A program made the translations under genes and the position numbers. Source: Chrysoperla carnea (Eukaryota; Arthropoda; Insecta; Neuroptera; Chrysopidae). From it: DNA of 64,000 bases. The notes beneath the pieces were generated by a model that saw only the letters and a program-made list of their open reading frames with translations, ran no database searches and was not told where the DNA came from. Below, piece by piece: positions 13,751 to 27,089 of this stretch (its first letter is position 1; every line of letters starts with the position of its first letter). The DNA is taken from the NCBI RefSeq assembly GCF_905475395.1, contig NC_058337.1:106262368-106326367 (forward strand). The letters are read 5' to 3'.

Positions 13751-16398
13751 AAGTTTAAGCTTAGGAAGGTTTATGCAACAAGCATAAAAGGTTTGGAGCT
13801 GAATTTTTGAATCGTTCAAGTAAAACTCAAAACTGAAGGAAACATTGTAATTCACAAAATTGGTAAAATCAGCTAAACAGCTATTTCTGAACTGAAAGGT
13901 ATTTTAAGGTATGTTAGCTCCTTGACTATAAGTAATAAATGCTACTTATGACCCCGCATAGGTACACTATATTTATTAAACGTGTATGCTGCTTCCATTG
14001 CAACGATTTTGATTGGTTGGTTATAGTTGGTATATAAGGTAGCAACTATAATATAACAACTGCTTATATAAAAAGCTCCACTGTTATACGTTTCATAATA
14101 TTTCAATAATAAATTATGGTCACGCAATCATAAATTTTCCGATCGAGTAAATTCTTTAAATACATTCTATTTATATAATGTTAGGATTCTGTACCAGAGC
14201 CTTTGCACAAAGCAAAATGGCATCAATGGAAATATATTTCAGAAAATAACACAATGATGTAACATATTTCAAGACAATGAATGCAACGATGTAAAACATT
14301 TGTCTCTAAATATTTCTTTCTTTTTTATGTACAAAGATTGGATTTGTTAATGGACATGGTTTCCTTAGCTGAAAATTTTTTGTAGAGAGGAACTGTGGAA
14401 GACACAAAAAACTTCGAACAAAATTTAGGGAGATGCTATTAAGTCCGTGAGTGTTAAACAGATCCAAAGAAATTTTGGTGGGAGCGATTGGCAAAAATTT
14501 TATATGGAATCACAGTCCAAATCTCATCCTCTTACCAACACAAATATCGGTTTAACAGACCACTCGTCATTGGAATTAATGAGCAATGACGTCTAATAGA
14601 TCAATTATCATTGGAATTAATGAGCAAGCGAAATTTGCAAATCGCTTATAATGACCGTAATTGTTAGTTTCTTCATGTCATTATAGCCGATTTTGACTGC
14701 ATATAACATTTTAATTCTTTCAAACTCAAAATCAATCTGAATGAACCAGTTTGAGAAATTTGTTTGCCTAAAATTATAAAAACAATGTAAAATTTAATTA
14801 AAGGATCGTTCTACTAATTATTCATTGTTTAATGTTAAAAAAAATTAGCTAAAAACGGATGACTCAAAAATCAAAAGTATTTCCTTCAAAAAACTATTTC
14901 ACACATTTTAAAAACAATAACACAAAATGATTACTAAATTGATTGACATATCCGGTAATACTGCTGCAATTCCATCCAACATTTTTAAGTAACATACAAA
15001 TTTGTATAAATAACAAATATATATAAAATAAAACAACCACATAGTGACTGAGTCACAGTATTAAGTGACATGTCACGTGTTACAATTTGACTTTAAAATA
15101 ACATTTAAATGTCAATAAGTAAAGTAAATGAAGAAATTATATTATTTTAAAATCAATTTAAAATGTTTTTGGATGGGTGGCTTGAGTTGACTTTAGTAAC
15201 AAACATAATAATCTATCTATTCATATTACTTACTTACTCTTGTAAAAATAATAATAAAATATATCATATGCAAAATAAAGGCCTACTCACATTGTATTAG
15301 GATGTTTCGAAATTATCCGATATTTCATAAATAATAGTTAAAATATATAAAAAACTAAAACAACGACTTGCTGTTGTAACTTGCAGAACTAAACAGTAGA
15401 AAATAATGTCTTTAAGTTTAACAAAAATAAATAAATAAAGTGATTAAGAAAAAACCTTTATCGTAAAATAGCGTGGGGTGATATATTTCACTATTATTTA
15501 TTAATATTATGGAATCTTATTTGCGTTTCCACTATCAAACATTTTTTAGTTAACCGTACATCCTGAACATCTCGATTAAGATAATCGGACAAACTTATTA
15601 AATTATTGTATTTTCATCGATCCGTGAAGTGGGTAAAAATCCGAAATAAAGATTCCGTTACATAGCTATATAGATACAGATGCATAGATACATAGATGCA
15701 TAGTCAAAAGGCATAAACCGGGTAAGCTCTTAAGTACTTAACAAAAAAACATAGCGACACATTTTGTTTCGTTGACAATACTCAATATTTGCAGGCATGT
15801 AATTTTGTTAACCTTGACCTCTTTTGAACTCACTTCAAAGGAAACAGTGAACGTTTAAGATTCGGGAAGTGTTGCCATGGTAATCGGAAATTCTAAACAG
15901 TCTTTTAAAGGAAAATTGTGTTTGTCTTAACTCCAGGAACATGTCACGTCTCTTTTATGAAATAATTTTTCCCATTTGATGTTTTTATTTATATCTTTGT
16001 ATAGATTACAATTATGGTATGAAACAATCTTTACAATAACTCATAATTGTGACATAAAATTAACATAAACAGATTTAAATATTATATAAATATAATAATT
16101 TTAAAACCATAAATCTATCTATCTGGGTACAAATAATATAAAATGTCAATAAATTAATTCATTTCAAATTCATTGACGGATTTCAGTTCATTAAAAATTC
16201 ATTCAGAACTACTTTTTCGTGATCAGGAACTACTAGAATAACGGACTATATTTCGACAAGTGAGCATCAGGTTGTTGGTAAAATAATTTTAATTCTTTCG
16301 TCAGAATGATGAGTGTTGTATGATTTGTGTACAACATTTCAAAGTTAAATTCAAACCGTTTCAATGTAAAACGTCTTTTCTAAAACCTTGAATCCCTT
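13751..16398. other. Gene-free flank
   Basis: No gene, RNA gene or repeat family seen. A loose GATACATAGATGCATAG simple repeat lies at 15665-15705. Confidence 0.55.
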
Positions 16399-16830
16399 TT
16401 AGGATGTAAGGCAATTTTAAATAAGAAGCTTGTTTTTTTTATATGAAGTTGGACTAAGTCTAAATCAATTCTGAAAATTTGATGGGTAATGGGGGGGGGG
16501 GGGGGGTTGCCCGATTATTTAAATAAATAATTAACTTCAAAAGTGTATTTAATATTAGTCTTATGGTAAAACGGAAGATAGATGATATGTTTTCTTAGAT
16601 TTCTCCAAAATTAGTCGGTGGAAATTAAACAAAATAGTGTTTATATTAAAGTTAAAACCTTAACTTTAATTTAAACGAATATCGAAAACCAAGGCAGATA
16701 TCGAAAAGTTTTATTCTTATTTTTCGTCTACATTCCTGAAGTTATAACAAAATTTATCATTAAAGTTGAAAAAGGAACAAATAATTTCAACCCTAAATCT
16801 AAAATTGCCTTGGTGCTCGTATAACCTTAA
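16399..16830 (-). mobile_element. MITE-A copy, 432 bp, with poly-G tract
   Basis: Inverted relative to the 36055 copy. It opens TTAGGATGTAAGGCAATTTT and closes TTGGTGCTCGTATAACCTTAA. It shares the GCCCGATTATTTAAATAA, CTCCAAAATTAGTCGGTGG and TTTTATTCTTATTTTTCGTC segments with other copies. The short G run next to GTTGCCCGA has become 16 consecutive G (16491-16506). Confidence 0.8.
16491..16506. repeat. 16-bp poly-G tract
   Basis: Sixteen consecutive G in very AT-rich surroundings, within a MITE-A copy. The same place in the 36055 copy holds five C on the plus strand (ACCCCCT), and the 48750 copy has only GGGTG. Confidence 0.9.
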
Positions 16831-17672
16831 ATTGATCAGATAGTATTATAACTAACGGTCGGAAATTTTTTCAAATTTCAAATTGGAATAACTTTTTCAA
16901 TCATTGACTTCATTTAATCACAGAGAATTCACAGTGTTTTTTAATACCTTTAAACTTACAAAACGAAATTTCCGAATTGCCGGGTCTATACATTATCGAG
17001 TTTTCCAACACCATAACACGCCATGAAAATTCAGGGCTCATGTCAAGGTAATTTCTTATATTCGGAATGAAGATATGTACCAAAATTCAGATATAACTTT
17101 TGAAACAACAGCAAAATTCTTTAAACATAATTACCAAAGTGAAGTCATATGATTAAGCAAGCTGTATCAAATTATAATTATTATATTGATACATAATTTT
17201 AACAAAACCAACTGCTTAATGTTTTTATAAAAATAAATTTATATAAATAATATTAAAATATAATATAATACAGTATGATGATATCAAACACTGCAGTCAT
17301 ATGATACTTAATGCGTGGGTGTTTTACAATACACAGACACTCGCTAGCGTATAGACAGACGGACCCGGACGATCAGTTGTGTATAAAAATGATTATTATT
17401 AACAATACAAATGACCAATATTATGTACTGATGAAACGAGAATACCTGTTGAAACAAGTAAATTTTTAGAAATAAAAAATATTGCATTACGATTTTAGGG
17501 CAGAAAGTTAAATTTCCTGCGGTATGTGATAAAATTCTCTGACCGCAAGTACGGTCTTCCCAGAGTTAAATATAGCCGGGAATATTGTACTTTTGGCTAG
17601 AGGATCAAGAAAATTTCATTTCTTTAATTTTAAAACCTCGTTGTCCGATTTCAAAAATTTGATATAATACTG

Positions 17673-17698
17673 CTCCTGTAGGAGACCTCGTGGAGGTC
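17673..17698. repeat. Two overlapping GC-rich hairpins
   Basis: CTCCT-GT-AGGAG at 17673-17684 and GACCTC-GTG-GAGGTC at 17684-17698 are perfect inverted repeats that abut in AT-rich flank. About 115 bp on, TATTAATCGAAGGAAT near 17801 is inverted near 17905, giving a 16-bp stem over the intervening segment. No RNA family recognised. Confidence 0.6.
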
Positions 17699-18810
17699 CT
17701 CCAAAAAAAGGTGTCTGGCGCTGAGCACCATATCTATTATTTGGAATATCCAAAATGACAAAATATAGAAAATTTCTTTAGTCAATAGATAAATACAGGT
17801 ATTAATCGAAGGAATAGCCAAATATATGACTTTTGACAAAATGGCAACTTCCAAAAAAAAAAAACTTAAAAGTAATTAGAAAAAATTTTCAAAAATCTAA
17901 TTCCTTCGATTAATACATGGGGATTATACCTACGAAGATTATGTAAGAATTCGAAACTGATCAAGCTGTTTCAAACGCGTTTAAAATTTCAAAAGACGTT
18001 TACAACCAGTTAAAATTTTTGTTTTTTGATGTATTTATCTGGACCTTCTGTAGCAGATTATTCATTCGGGGTAATTTTCTAGGTCTTTTCGAAAGGTTTG
18101 CCTTGTTATTTCGGTTTTAACTTGGTGGATGTTAACTTTTAAGTGTTCCAATGTTGCAGGGTTGTTGATGTAGACATGACTCTTAAAAAAACCCCACAAA
18201 AATAAATCCAATGATGTATTCTTCGCTGAACGCAAGCAACGATGATATACACTAAGATTTGACGTTTAAAACAATTGAAAGTGTTCACAGCATTCTAATT
18301 TACAGTTACAAACATAGGGGACTGAAATTGGATCATCCTTTATTTCTATGAACGTGGAACATAGGATTTTCAACTAATTTTATAAATATATGAATGATAA
18401 TGACCAAACATGACCATCAGACATTAACCATTGAATATTATAATATACATTCATATTAATAAGTTAGTCAGTCACAACTTACAAGCTGTTGCTAGCATAT
18501 TTAAAAAAAAAACGTAATTAGAACACAGCTTGTATCATTTTTTTTTCTTTTAAATAATAATTTATTAGTTTTATTTAATTCCGTTTTACCGGTGTTTTTA
18601 ATTTTTTATTTTGTTAATAATTGTTTATAGTATTTATTATAGTAAATATTTATACATAATTATTTCGATTTGAAACATTGTTTTTACTTGATTAATGAAT
18701 AAGGCACACCGGAAAAATCGTTGTTAGTTGAAAGAAATAAAATTTAGTACACGTTTCTAAATTACAGGATTAATATTAACAGATTTACTTTAAATATCAT
18801 AAAAAAGAAC

Positions 18811-18883
18811 GAGGAGTGTCGTGGGCACCCGGTAGGAATTATATTCCTTTCGTACTTTGGTACATTATAAATGTAATGCTTCC
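18811..18883 (+). repeat. Family H dispersed repeat
   Basis: GAGGAGTGTCGTGGGCACCC, GGTAGGAATTATATTCCTTT, CGTACTTTGGTACATTATAA. An inverted relative sits at 54711-54780. It contains a GTACTTTGGTAC hairpin-like step. Confidence 0.8.
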
Positions 18884-19401
18884 TTTTTTATTTACAAGAT
18901 ATTTTTCTAAAAATTTAAGGTATTAATTTTTAGAAGTCAATTACTTGTTTGATTCTTTAAGGAATTTAATTTCATAGCTATATTTACTTTTTGATAGCTA
19001 CTTTTCCTGTATGAATCATTTTGGAAAAAACTAATGAAAATTGGAGTTGCGAATGCACTTTTCCAGATCATCGGTAAAATTTGCCTTATTTTCTTTGGTA
19101 ATACTCAAGTTTTTTTTAATTTGAAATTGTATTTCAAGTAAATTTCATTTCCATAATTTATTTTTCCAAGAATTATTTTATTTTCTATTTGTCATCAAAA
19201 CATTAAATATCTTGAAGTAATCGATATACAAAAAAGAATCATTACATTTATTTCTAACTAACCGTTATCCGCTTGCATCGCAAGTACGCTTTAGATTTTT
19301 GTTACACGATAAATCTGTTTCCAATTATTTTTATCTGTAAGATGGCTAAATTGAAAGAAGCGTAAAATGTGCACGTGACTTCACTGTTTCTAGAGAAAGT
19401 G

Positions 19402-20263
19402 GACCCCGCAATAATAGATGGCTTTCTGTGAAACTCTTTCTAACCCACCCTTAAATATTCTTTGGACCATTCTGATCAATAGCTCTCACGCCCATAAAAA
19501 TTTTTATCGAGTAGTTTTCGAGCTATGCGTGGTCAAAGCTACGAATATATTAAAGTTTTAAGTATATGACTAAGAAATGGCTTTCTGTGAGAATTTTTTT
19601 AACCCGCGCCCCAAAAATGCTCTTCAGATTGTTCTGATTAAAAACTCTACAAAGCTTTTTAACGAGTAGTCTTCGAGCTACGGGCGATCAAACATCACAT
19701 ATATTATGTTTGGAGTAATAAACCCGCATCCCAAAAATGCTCTTCAGATTGTTCTGATTAAAAACTCTACAAAGCTTTTTAACGAGTAGTCTTCGAGCTA
19801 CGGGCGATCAAAAATCACATATATTATGATTGGAGTACCTATACGATGATGAAAACAACTTTCTGTGAAACTTTTTCGTTCTTCAGATCGTTTTATCGAT
19901 ACCGTTAATCGGCAGTTTTTAACAAGTAGTTTTCGAGCTACGGGCTACAAAAATATAATGTATATGTAGCTTTAATTGCCCGCATAGCTCTTAAACCCGT
20001 TAAAAAGCTTTGTGGCCGTGAGAGTTTTTGATCAGAACAATCAGAAGAACATTTTGGGGGTAATTTGAAAAAGTTTCACAGAAAGACATTTTCCTAGTGA
20101 CATATTAAAGCTATGATATATTCGTAGCTTTGATCGACCGTTGCTCAAAAACTGCTGGTAAAAAATTTTTGTAGCCGTGAGAGCTTTTGATTTGAATGAA
20201 CATTTTAGGATGAGCTAGAAAAAGTTTAACAGAAAACCATTTTCCTATCTAATATTGCGGGAT
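19402..20263. mobile_element. Foldback-like element with modular inverted arms
   Basis: The left end reads CCCCGCAATAATAGATGG and the right end, reversed, CCCGCAATATTAGATAGG. The arms converge near 19965. Both are built from repeated modules: a GGCTTTCTGTGAAACT block, a GCTCTTCAGATTGTTCTGAT block, a CTCTCACGGCC block and a TTTTCGAGCTACGGGC block. The left arm has about four modules and the right arm about two. Known: inverted arms made of internal tandem modules are the hallmark of foldback-type DNA elements. No coding capacity is seen, and no target duplication was identified. Confidence 0.75.
19601..19840. repeat. 120-bp tandem duplication inside the foldback arm
   Basis: 19601-19720 and 19721-19840 are near-identical at a spacing of exactly 120 bp. 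The 60 bases at 19621-19680 match 19741-19800 without a difference, and only a few substitutions occur in the rest. This is much younger than the divergence between the other modules of the element. Confidence 0.95.
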
Positions 20264-21164
20264 TCAAATTTGTCAACTGACAGATTTGTGCTAAATATGT
20301 TTTGTTATTCTACCGTATAAATAGATCTTAGCAATAGATTAAGACTATAAAATCGTAACACACACATAACAGTGAAAATTGCCGGTATAGGTCCATAACT
20401 ACTTGATAAAACGATACAAAATATGACTTCCAGATTACACTACATTGGACCCAGTGTGCTTAAAACCAAAATCATATTTCAACACAAATGGCATATAAAA
20501 TTATCTTTCCAATGAAAACAAAATAGCCTCAATTGAAATAATTTCTATGAGTTCAATTCGATTTAAAGTTTATTCCATTTAAAAAAGCATACAACCAAAC
20601 AAATTTTATAACTTTATAATATTAGAATTCTTATATAGATGAATTAGTTTACAATTCAATGAATTCTTTAATTACAGGTGTGCAATGGATGACAAATTAC
20701 GTGGGTTAATTGACGTAATAATTATATATGTATAATGGTAGAATTTTATCGTTCGGTGTAAAATTTTCAATTATCATTTTGTGAATTGAAGGAGAAAAAA
20801 TATTGAGGTTACATACAATACTATATTTCTTATTAAATTCTCCAGAAGTAATTTAAACATGCTTGAATTCCTTAAGAGTAATTACGCTCCAATTACTTTA
20901 TTATTTTACTTTATGTATGACATATTTCTTATGACATCACATTTTAAGAATGTATTGAAATGTATGACCTAATTAAGACAATTTAGTTTATTTCGAAAAC
21001 TAAACGCCCAGAGAAAAAATCATAAGAGTACTTTTTTTCCTTAAAACTGATAAAATATTTCTATTTTGAAATAATTCCTACTCACGCCTTGTTTATCTGT
21101 CGATTTTTCTCATTAAGGAACTTCAAATACCAAAACCCTTCTTGATCCCAAATTTTATTCCCAC
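20264..21164. other. Gene-free flank
   Basis: Between the foldback element and a family B copy. AT-rich, no coding frame or repeat recognised. Confidence 0.55.
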
Positions 21165-21540
21165 AGGTTCGTCCGTGATCATGATAACTCAAAAACGAAA
21201 AAGGAATATTAAGCAAAAATTTATATAACGTGTTCAGAACGTAATAAGTGGATTTCAGTTTGTAAATGAGCGACATAGGTCAATTGGGTCTTATGTCGTA
21301 GGACCTATTTTGTAAGCCGTTAAAGATAGAACAAAAGTTTAAATGTAAAAAATGTTCCTAAAAAATTAAAAAATTTGGTGTGCACTTTCTCCAAAACTAA
21401 AAAAAGGCCGTTAGAATTGTATTGGGTTTTAAACTTTTCGGATTTATAAATAATATTGGAAGCACGAACATTTAACACTTAACCCAATACAGGATATTTT
21501 AACAATTAACTCAATCAATTGTTTGTTATGACTTTTTTTT
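21165..21540 (+). repeat. Family B dispersed repeat
   Basis: It shares with the copies at 24648, 29957 and 31872, in order: GATAACTCAAAAACGAAAAA, a GTAAATGAGCGACATAGGTC block, AATTGGGTCTTATGTCGTAG, and TAGAACAAAAGTTTAAATGT. The far end AATTAACTCAATCAATTGTT also matches the 31872 copy, which extends the family past 0.5 kb. There is no coding frame. The class is unknown; it could be untranslated sequence of a larger element. Confidence 0.8.
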
Positions 21541-22435
21541 TCATTTTTATATTCTTTATTGCTTTACGATTGTCGTGATTAAAAAGGCGATAAGATGAAA
21601 TTTGAGAACAAAAGAAACAACTACTAGGGCGTTATTTCGCAAAGAAAAGCCGTAATACAAAATCAGAATGAACTGCTAGAACACCCCTAATTTTATTCAT
21701 CGATGACCTCTACCTCAGATTAATGACTAATGGTCTAAAAAATTTGCTAACCTTAAAAAAAAATTTATCAATTTTTTCTGTAATTTCAATAAAAAAACAT
21801 TTAAATGTTTTTTTTTTCTTTTTTTTAAAAAAACCCTGATGATTATTTTATCATTAGTTTGATAAATTATTTGTAAAAAATTATCATTTAAAGTTAATTA
21901 TCATATTTTTTATCAATTGTTATACGTTTTCATACAACAATTAATCTATTTATTTATTTATTTTTTTGGCTTGTAGCTTTGTACCTTTGTAGAATAAATA
22001 AAAATTTTAATTATATTGTTATCGTATTAATTGTTTTATTCATGAACTTAGTAATAATATTAATATGTGTTAGTTAGTGTAAGGTCATTTAGTATTCAGT
22101 TCGCATCGTATTTTAATAGAAAATTTATTTCATTAATTCATCATCAACGCATCGTGCAAAACTTTAATGGATTTTTTTTTCATTTTAGTTTTGATTAATT
22201 GCTAGTGTCAATTTTTACCTTATTTTGTAGTAATTCAAGAGAAATAAATTGTGTATTTTTTGTCGGGATAGTTAAGTTGGTGCTGTTTATCTTCCCGACT
22301 AGAAATTACTTGGGGATCGCCCAGGGTATACATCTGGATCTCATTGAATACAAATGAGGCATGCCTAATGAGGAAATCCTCTTAAGGGTCCAATCAGAAC
22401 CCAACCAGAAAATCCTAAAAATAATAAAATAATTT

Positions 22436-22975
22436 ACAGTCAGTTTTCCCAAATTGGGTTTTGTGTGAGACATAAATATGAAGTCTCAACTTGAAAATAA
22501 AAAAGAATTGTAATTTTTTCCCAATTTGGTTTTCTGTGGGACTTAAATAGGAAATCCCAACATGAAAATAAGTAAATATAGTCCACTTTTCCCTTTTGGG
22601 TTTCGTGTGAGACCTAAAAGGGAAATTCCAAAGTGAAAATAAGAAAACATTATCATTTTTTCTCTATTGGGTTCAAAATGAACACAAGCAATTATGGTCA
22701 GTTTTCTCTCAATTGGGTTTTGAGCAGGACTTAAATAGTAAATCTCCATGTGAAAATAAGAAAATATAATCAGTTTTTTCCATTTGGTTTTGTGTGGGAC
22801 CGAACTGGGAAATCCAAACCTGAAAATAAGAAATCATTGTCATTTGTTCCCAACTAGTTTCTGTGTTTCCCAATTAGTTTCTATATAGAAAGTCCCAAAG
22901 AAAAAGTAATCAATTATAGTCAGTTTTTCCCAATTGGGTTTTATGCGGAACCTAAATGGAAATCTCTCTTTCGCC
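22436..22975. repeat. Minisatellite, 71-72-bp unit, about 8 copies
   Basis: Consensus landmarks are TTTTCCCAATTGGGTTT, GTGTGGGACCTAAATAGGAA, then ATCCCAACATGAAAATAAG. The CCC of the first landmark recurs near 22448, 22520, 22591, 22662, 22706, 22779, 22849 and 22929. Two units are shortened. Copies differ from each other considerably, so the array is old. Confidence 0.9.
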
Positions 22976-24079
22976 TAGATCGACTCCTTTGATAGTAATA
23001 TGATGGTTGATTTATATAGGATGACTTAATATGGTATATTTTTAATAACTATTGATCAAGGTTTGGACATGGATTGGCAAACCAATACTTGACTTATTAT
23101 CACGATAGATAGATTATCACATTCAATTTCTACCGAATCCATTTATATTTCGAAAAAATACTACAAATAAAAAACGTTCGGTTTTTTCGAAAGAACAACT
23201 TTCTAATTTGAAGTGGTGTTCTAACTCTTACCAGTAATAAGACAGAGTCGACTTGCAAATAACCTTGGATGTCATATACTACGGCCAAGGTCAAATTTAA
23301 TCTGCTTATGAGATTTCGCCGCATGATACGAGCAACGTTTGCTTGAAAAATCTTTCAGTGTCATTTTATCTTATAAGAATCTTATTAAGGGTGAAAAATC
23401 TTATTAAAGAGTACATAAAGAAAGATTTTATTTAAGAGTAATAAAGACTTCTGAAACATTCTATAATTTCCTATATGATGGAACTGTGGAATATACTAGT
23501 CCAATTAAATAATTTCAATTAATGGATTTATTTGTTCTAATTAATAAAAATCGTTTAATTTACATTAATTTATTAGTTTTTAATATAAAATATTTTTTTT
23601 TAAATGTGACGGTATGCGTGGCGACCGCGGCCCTACGAGTCAAACCGACGGACTGACTAACCAGTTGTAACTATATTTTTGTAACTTATGTCTTTATTTT
23701 ATTTTTATAATATACAAACTTAATTCACCTGTTTCCTTCGCTGATCAATTTAAAGCATTTTTTTTTTAAAATTTTATTTAGTATTATATCGATAATTTAA
23801 ATTATTTGTAAACGTATTTGTATATGATTAAGCATTATTTAATTTATTGATTATACAAATTAATATTTTATGAACAATTAATAATGTTTAGGTATTTTGT
23901 TATCGTTTAGTTGGATCTATGTTTCTTTTAAAATTACACACATTAAAATAAAGAAATAAAACTGATACTATTTACATACATTTTTTAATTTGTAAACGAA
24001 TGTCTATCCTACAAGATTATAACTTTACCAACGGAGGCTACCGTCATCAGTTTTATATTTTCGATTTCAAGGCCAGTTG

Positions 24080-24145
24080 TGGGAATCGAGACAACAAACT
24101 CTGACTTTCCGAACTAGCTCTCTAACATCTGAGCTATCATTTGTT
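24080..24145 (-). mobile_element. tRNA-like SINE head, copy 1
   Basis: The minus strand reads TAGCTCAGATGTTAGAGAGC (a polymerase III A-box/D-arm pattern), then TTCGGAAAGTCAGAG and TGTCTCGATTCCCAC (a B-box/T-arm pattern). No acceptor stem closes, so it is not a working tRNA gene. It shares its layout with the fragments at 33311 and 34698. Confidence 0.6.
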
Positions 24146-24647
24146 TGTGAGTAAGAAACACAAAACGGTTTCTTATCATGATCTTGAATTTAATCTGGAT
24201 GATTATTAACAAATCATCGCGATCGTTCATTGATTATAGTTCATTCATTTTTCTAACACTATAACTGAACAGATTCAGCAGATATTAATTGAAACAAGTG
24301 AACGAGCTAATTGTTTAAATACTCTGTGTTGAAAATGTTGAATATCAGTGCTTCCATTAGTTTTTTATCTTATTTAACATAAAATAATCTTAATAAGATA
24401 AATTAGGAGAGTTTTAAAAACCAACACAATTATGGCGGCAGAAATTTATTTGGTTTTCTAAAATATTCGAGTATTTTCTAGTATTTTTTTCGTTTTCTGA
24501 GAATAAAAGAGATTATTAGCTAAAGCTACTTGCAAATTTTCAACTCTCTATCATTTATTGTTTTGACGAAAATGGACACGTGGAAAGTTTTCTCAAATTT
24601 ACATCCTCACCTGTAAACAGTGACAATTACTAAAAAATGTTTCAAAC

Positions 24648-25012
24648 AAAAGTTGTTTATAACGAACATTTTTATATTTAAACTTTTGTTCTATCTCTAA
24701 CGGTTTAAAAAGTGTGTCTTTCGGATCCAAGACCCAATTAACCTAAGTTGCTCATTTACGAACTTAGCCTCACTTTTTACGTTATGATTACGCTATAAAA
24801 ACTTCAGGTTGGTATATATCTCTTTTCGTTTTTGAGCTATCGTGATCAGAAACAGACGAACAGACGGACATCCAGAAATAGACTAATTAGGTGATTTTAG
24901 AAACACCTATACTAAAATTTTGTTCGTCGTAGCATCAATATTTTTAAACGTTACAAACTTGGAACTAAACTTACTATACCTTGATATATATTACATGTAT
25001 ACAGGATATAAA
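24648..25012 (-). repeat. Family B dispersed repeat, inverted copy
   Basis: Read on the minus strand it has AAGTTTAGTTCCAAGTTTGT, ACACCTAT with AATCACCTAATTAGTC, a run of CTGT/CCGT units, GATAGCTCAAAAACGAAAAG, and the GGTTAATTGGGTCTTGGATC block, as in the 31872 copy. Confidence 0.8.
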
Positions 25013-25734
25013 AACAGCTTACGGTGGTTTTGCATTTGAATACTGAATCATCCCAAGCACATGGTCATAGTTGGTTAAAGGTAGTTCTTTAAATTAGAAT
25101 GTTGTTCCTTATTTGAGATTAATTTTTGCTAGAGAAGTAGGATATGCATTTAAAATTATTCATATTTCATAATACATTTACTTCCTTACCTGCAGTTTTA
25201 GAGCCTCATTTATACTTACCTGTAAAATCTCAATTCACTTCTACGAATACTTCAATATTGATAGTTGGCACAAGTCTTACAAATTTTTTTTTTTAATTCT
25301 AAATTTAAGAACATTGAATGAAGCTCCAAAATGAACGAGAACGAACGCAGAAACCATATAATACGTGAAATGTACTCGAAATACGTATTAATAATTCCTC
25401 CCATTGATCAAAAAAATTAGAAAAATTCGAAATTAGGTTACTTATACTCTCAATTTCCTCCCCATCATCTCTGGCAACTTAAAGCTCCTGCAAAATCAGT
25501 TTTTTTTTTTTACTTTCAAGACTCATAAATATGGCACAATTATTTCTTAGCCTTAATAGAATTAATAGATATTTCTCTAACTGCGATGACTTATTTGATC
25601 ACTTAGAAAAAAATATTTTCTAATTATTCTTAACGTAGAAAAATTCCAAATAAAAAAATCATTTACTACTCTTTTCAATATATTTAAAGAATATTAAACA
25701 TTAATAAAAAATTCCAACTCATCTGAAAATATTT

Positions 25735-26065
25735 AAAAAAAAAATAAAAATACAAAAATATTTCGAATTTAATATTTAATTTTTTTAAATTTTATTTATG
25801 AACAATATGGTTGTGTTTTTGTTTTTAAATTTTAAATTTTTATACACATTTATTTATTTATAATAATATAATAATTTTTTTCAATATTTTATTTTATTTT
25901 TTTATATAATAATAATAATAATAATATTTATAGTTTATTATAATAATAATATAATAATTAATTAATAATTTATACACAAGATAGAAGTTTTCTTTTTTTT
26001 ATTTATTTATTTACTTTTTTTTTATAACTTTGTATATTTATAATTATTTATTTATTTATAGTGTA
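25735..26065. other. Extreme AT-rich tract with (AAT)n
   Basis: Almost pure A/T for about 330 bp, with an AATAATAATAATAATAAT run near 25908-25925 and a second AATAAT cluster near 25940. No gene. It could act as a matrix-attachment or easily unwound region; no motif proves this. Confidence 0.6.
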
Positions 26066-27089
26066 TGTGTTTTTTTTTGTTTTTAATAATGGTTTTTTAA
26101 GGCAAAGAGTTGCAGTTATGTTGATTTTTTGTTTGGTTTCTTAATGCTACAGCACTTCAACATTAAATATATGATTTTATTATCAAAATGAGAATTTTAT
26201 AATGACACATATCTTTCTGTTGTCTCAGGTAATGTTCAATATTTATGTGCATATATTACCAGCAATGACCGATTTTTAACAAATTATAATCTGTGCGGAC
26301 AAAGTTGTAATTCAAAGGGGTTTCATTGAAATTTTTTGCCATTTTTTTTTTTGCCATATTACGCATAAAAATGTAAAACTAGACTTGATACCATGACAAA
26401 ATTTGAAAGTGAAATTAAAATTGATAAATAAAACGAAGCAGTCAAAGATTGTTGCAAAGAATAGGTATTTTATATGTATCTCTGTGGTGATATCGGACAA
26501 TGACGTCACTAACCAATAACTTTCTCGTTTTTTACTAAGAAAATTAAACGTTCCTATTTTGCGTGCGTCTAAAGATTTTCAAAAACAAACTCCATTTTTC
26601 TGCTCGTGCAGTGAGAATTTTTCACTTGAAGTGATAAAAACAATTTAATCAACATGACTATTGAAAACATCTTTTTTTTTATATTATGGGAGAAAATTAG
26701 TCTCTTTCTACACTGTTTTCCGTAATTACCCATATCGTGCGCCAAATTTAAATTTCACACTCTCATGTGATAAGTAAATTTTGCATTCTCGAAACCATGT
26801 ACAAAAAAGGGAACTAAATTTGCGTTTAACTTTGAATTATGTGTTAGTCACCCGAGTTATTAAAAGAATTCACTTGATTTATGATTCTAATTTCGTCCTT
26901 TCGAAAAAAAACAAGCATATTTTTAAGCCAAATGGTTGTATGGATATTTTGTCAATAATTAAATAGTTTTAACCATAAAAATACAAGCATTACCATGAAA
27001 TCTGGTTTAGATGGTAATAGATGCACCTACAATCATAAGTTTTCAAATAAGTAATATTATTTTAAATATATTATTACTTAGTTTGATTC

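Noticed and set aside
22436..22975. CRISPR-like regular repeats
   Set aside because: Units are contiguous and diverged, with no constant repeat alternating with unique spacers, and the genome is eukaryotic.
24080..24145. Functional tRNA gene
   Set aside because: A- and B-box-like parts are present, but there is no acceptor stem or valid anticodon arm.
26490..26512. Shared GGACAATGACGT(C/A)ACTA word with 44274-44295
   Set aside because: Only about 20 bp match, and the flanks do not extend it. Likely chance or a very old repeat.
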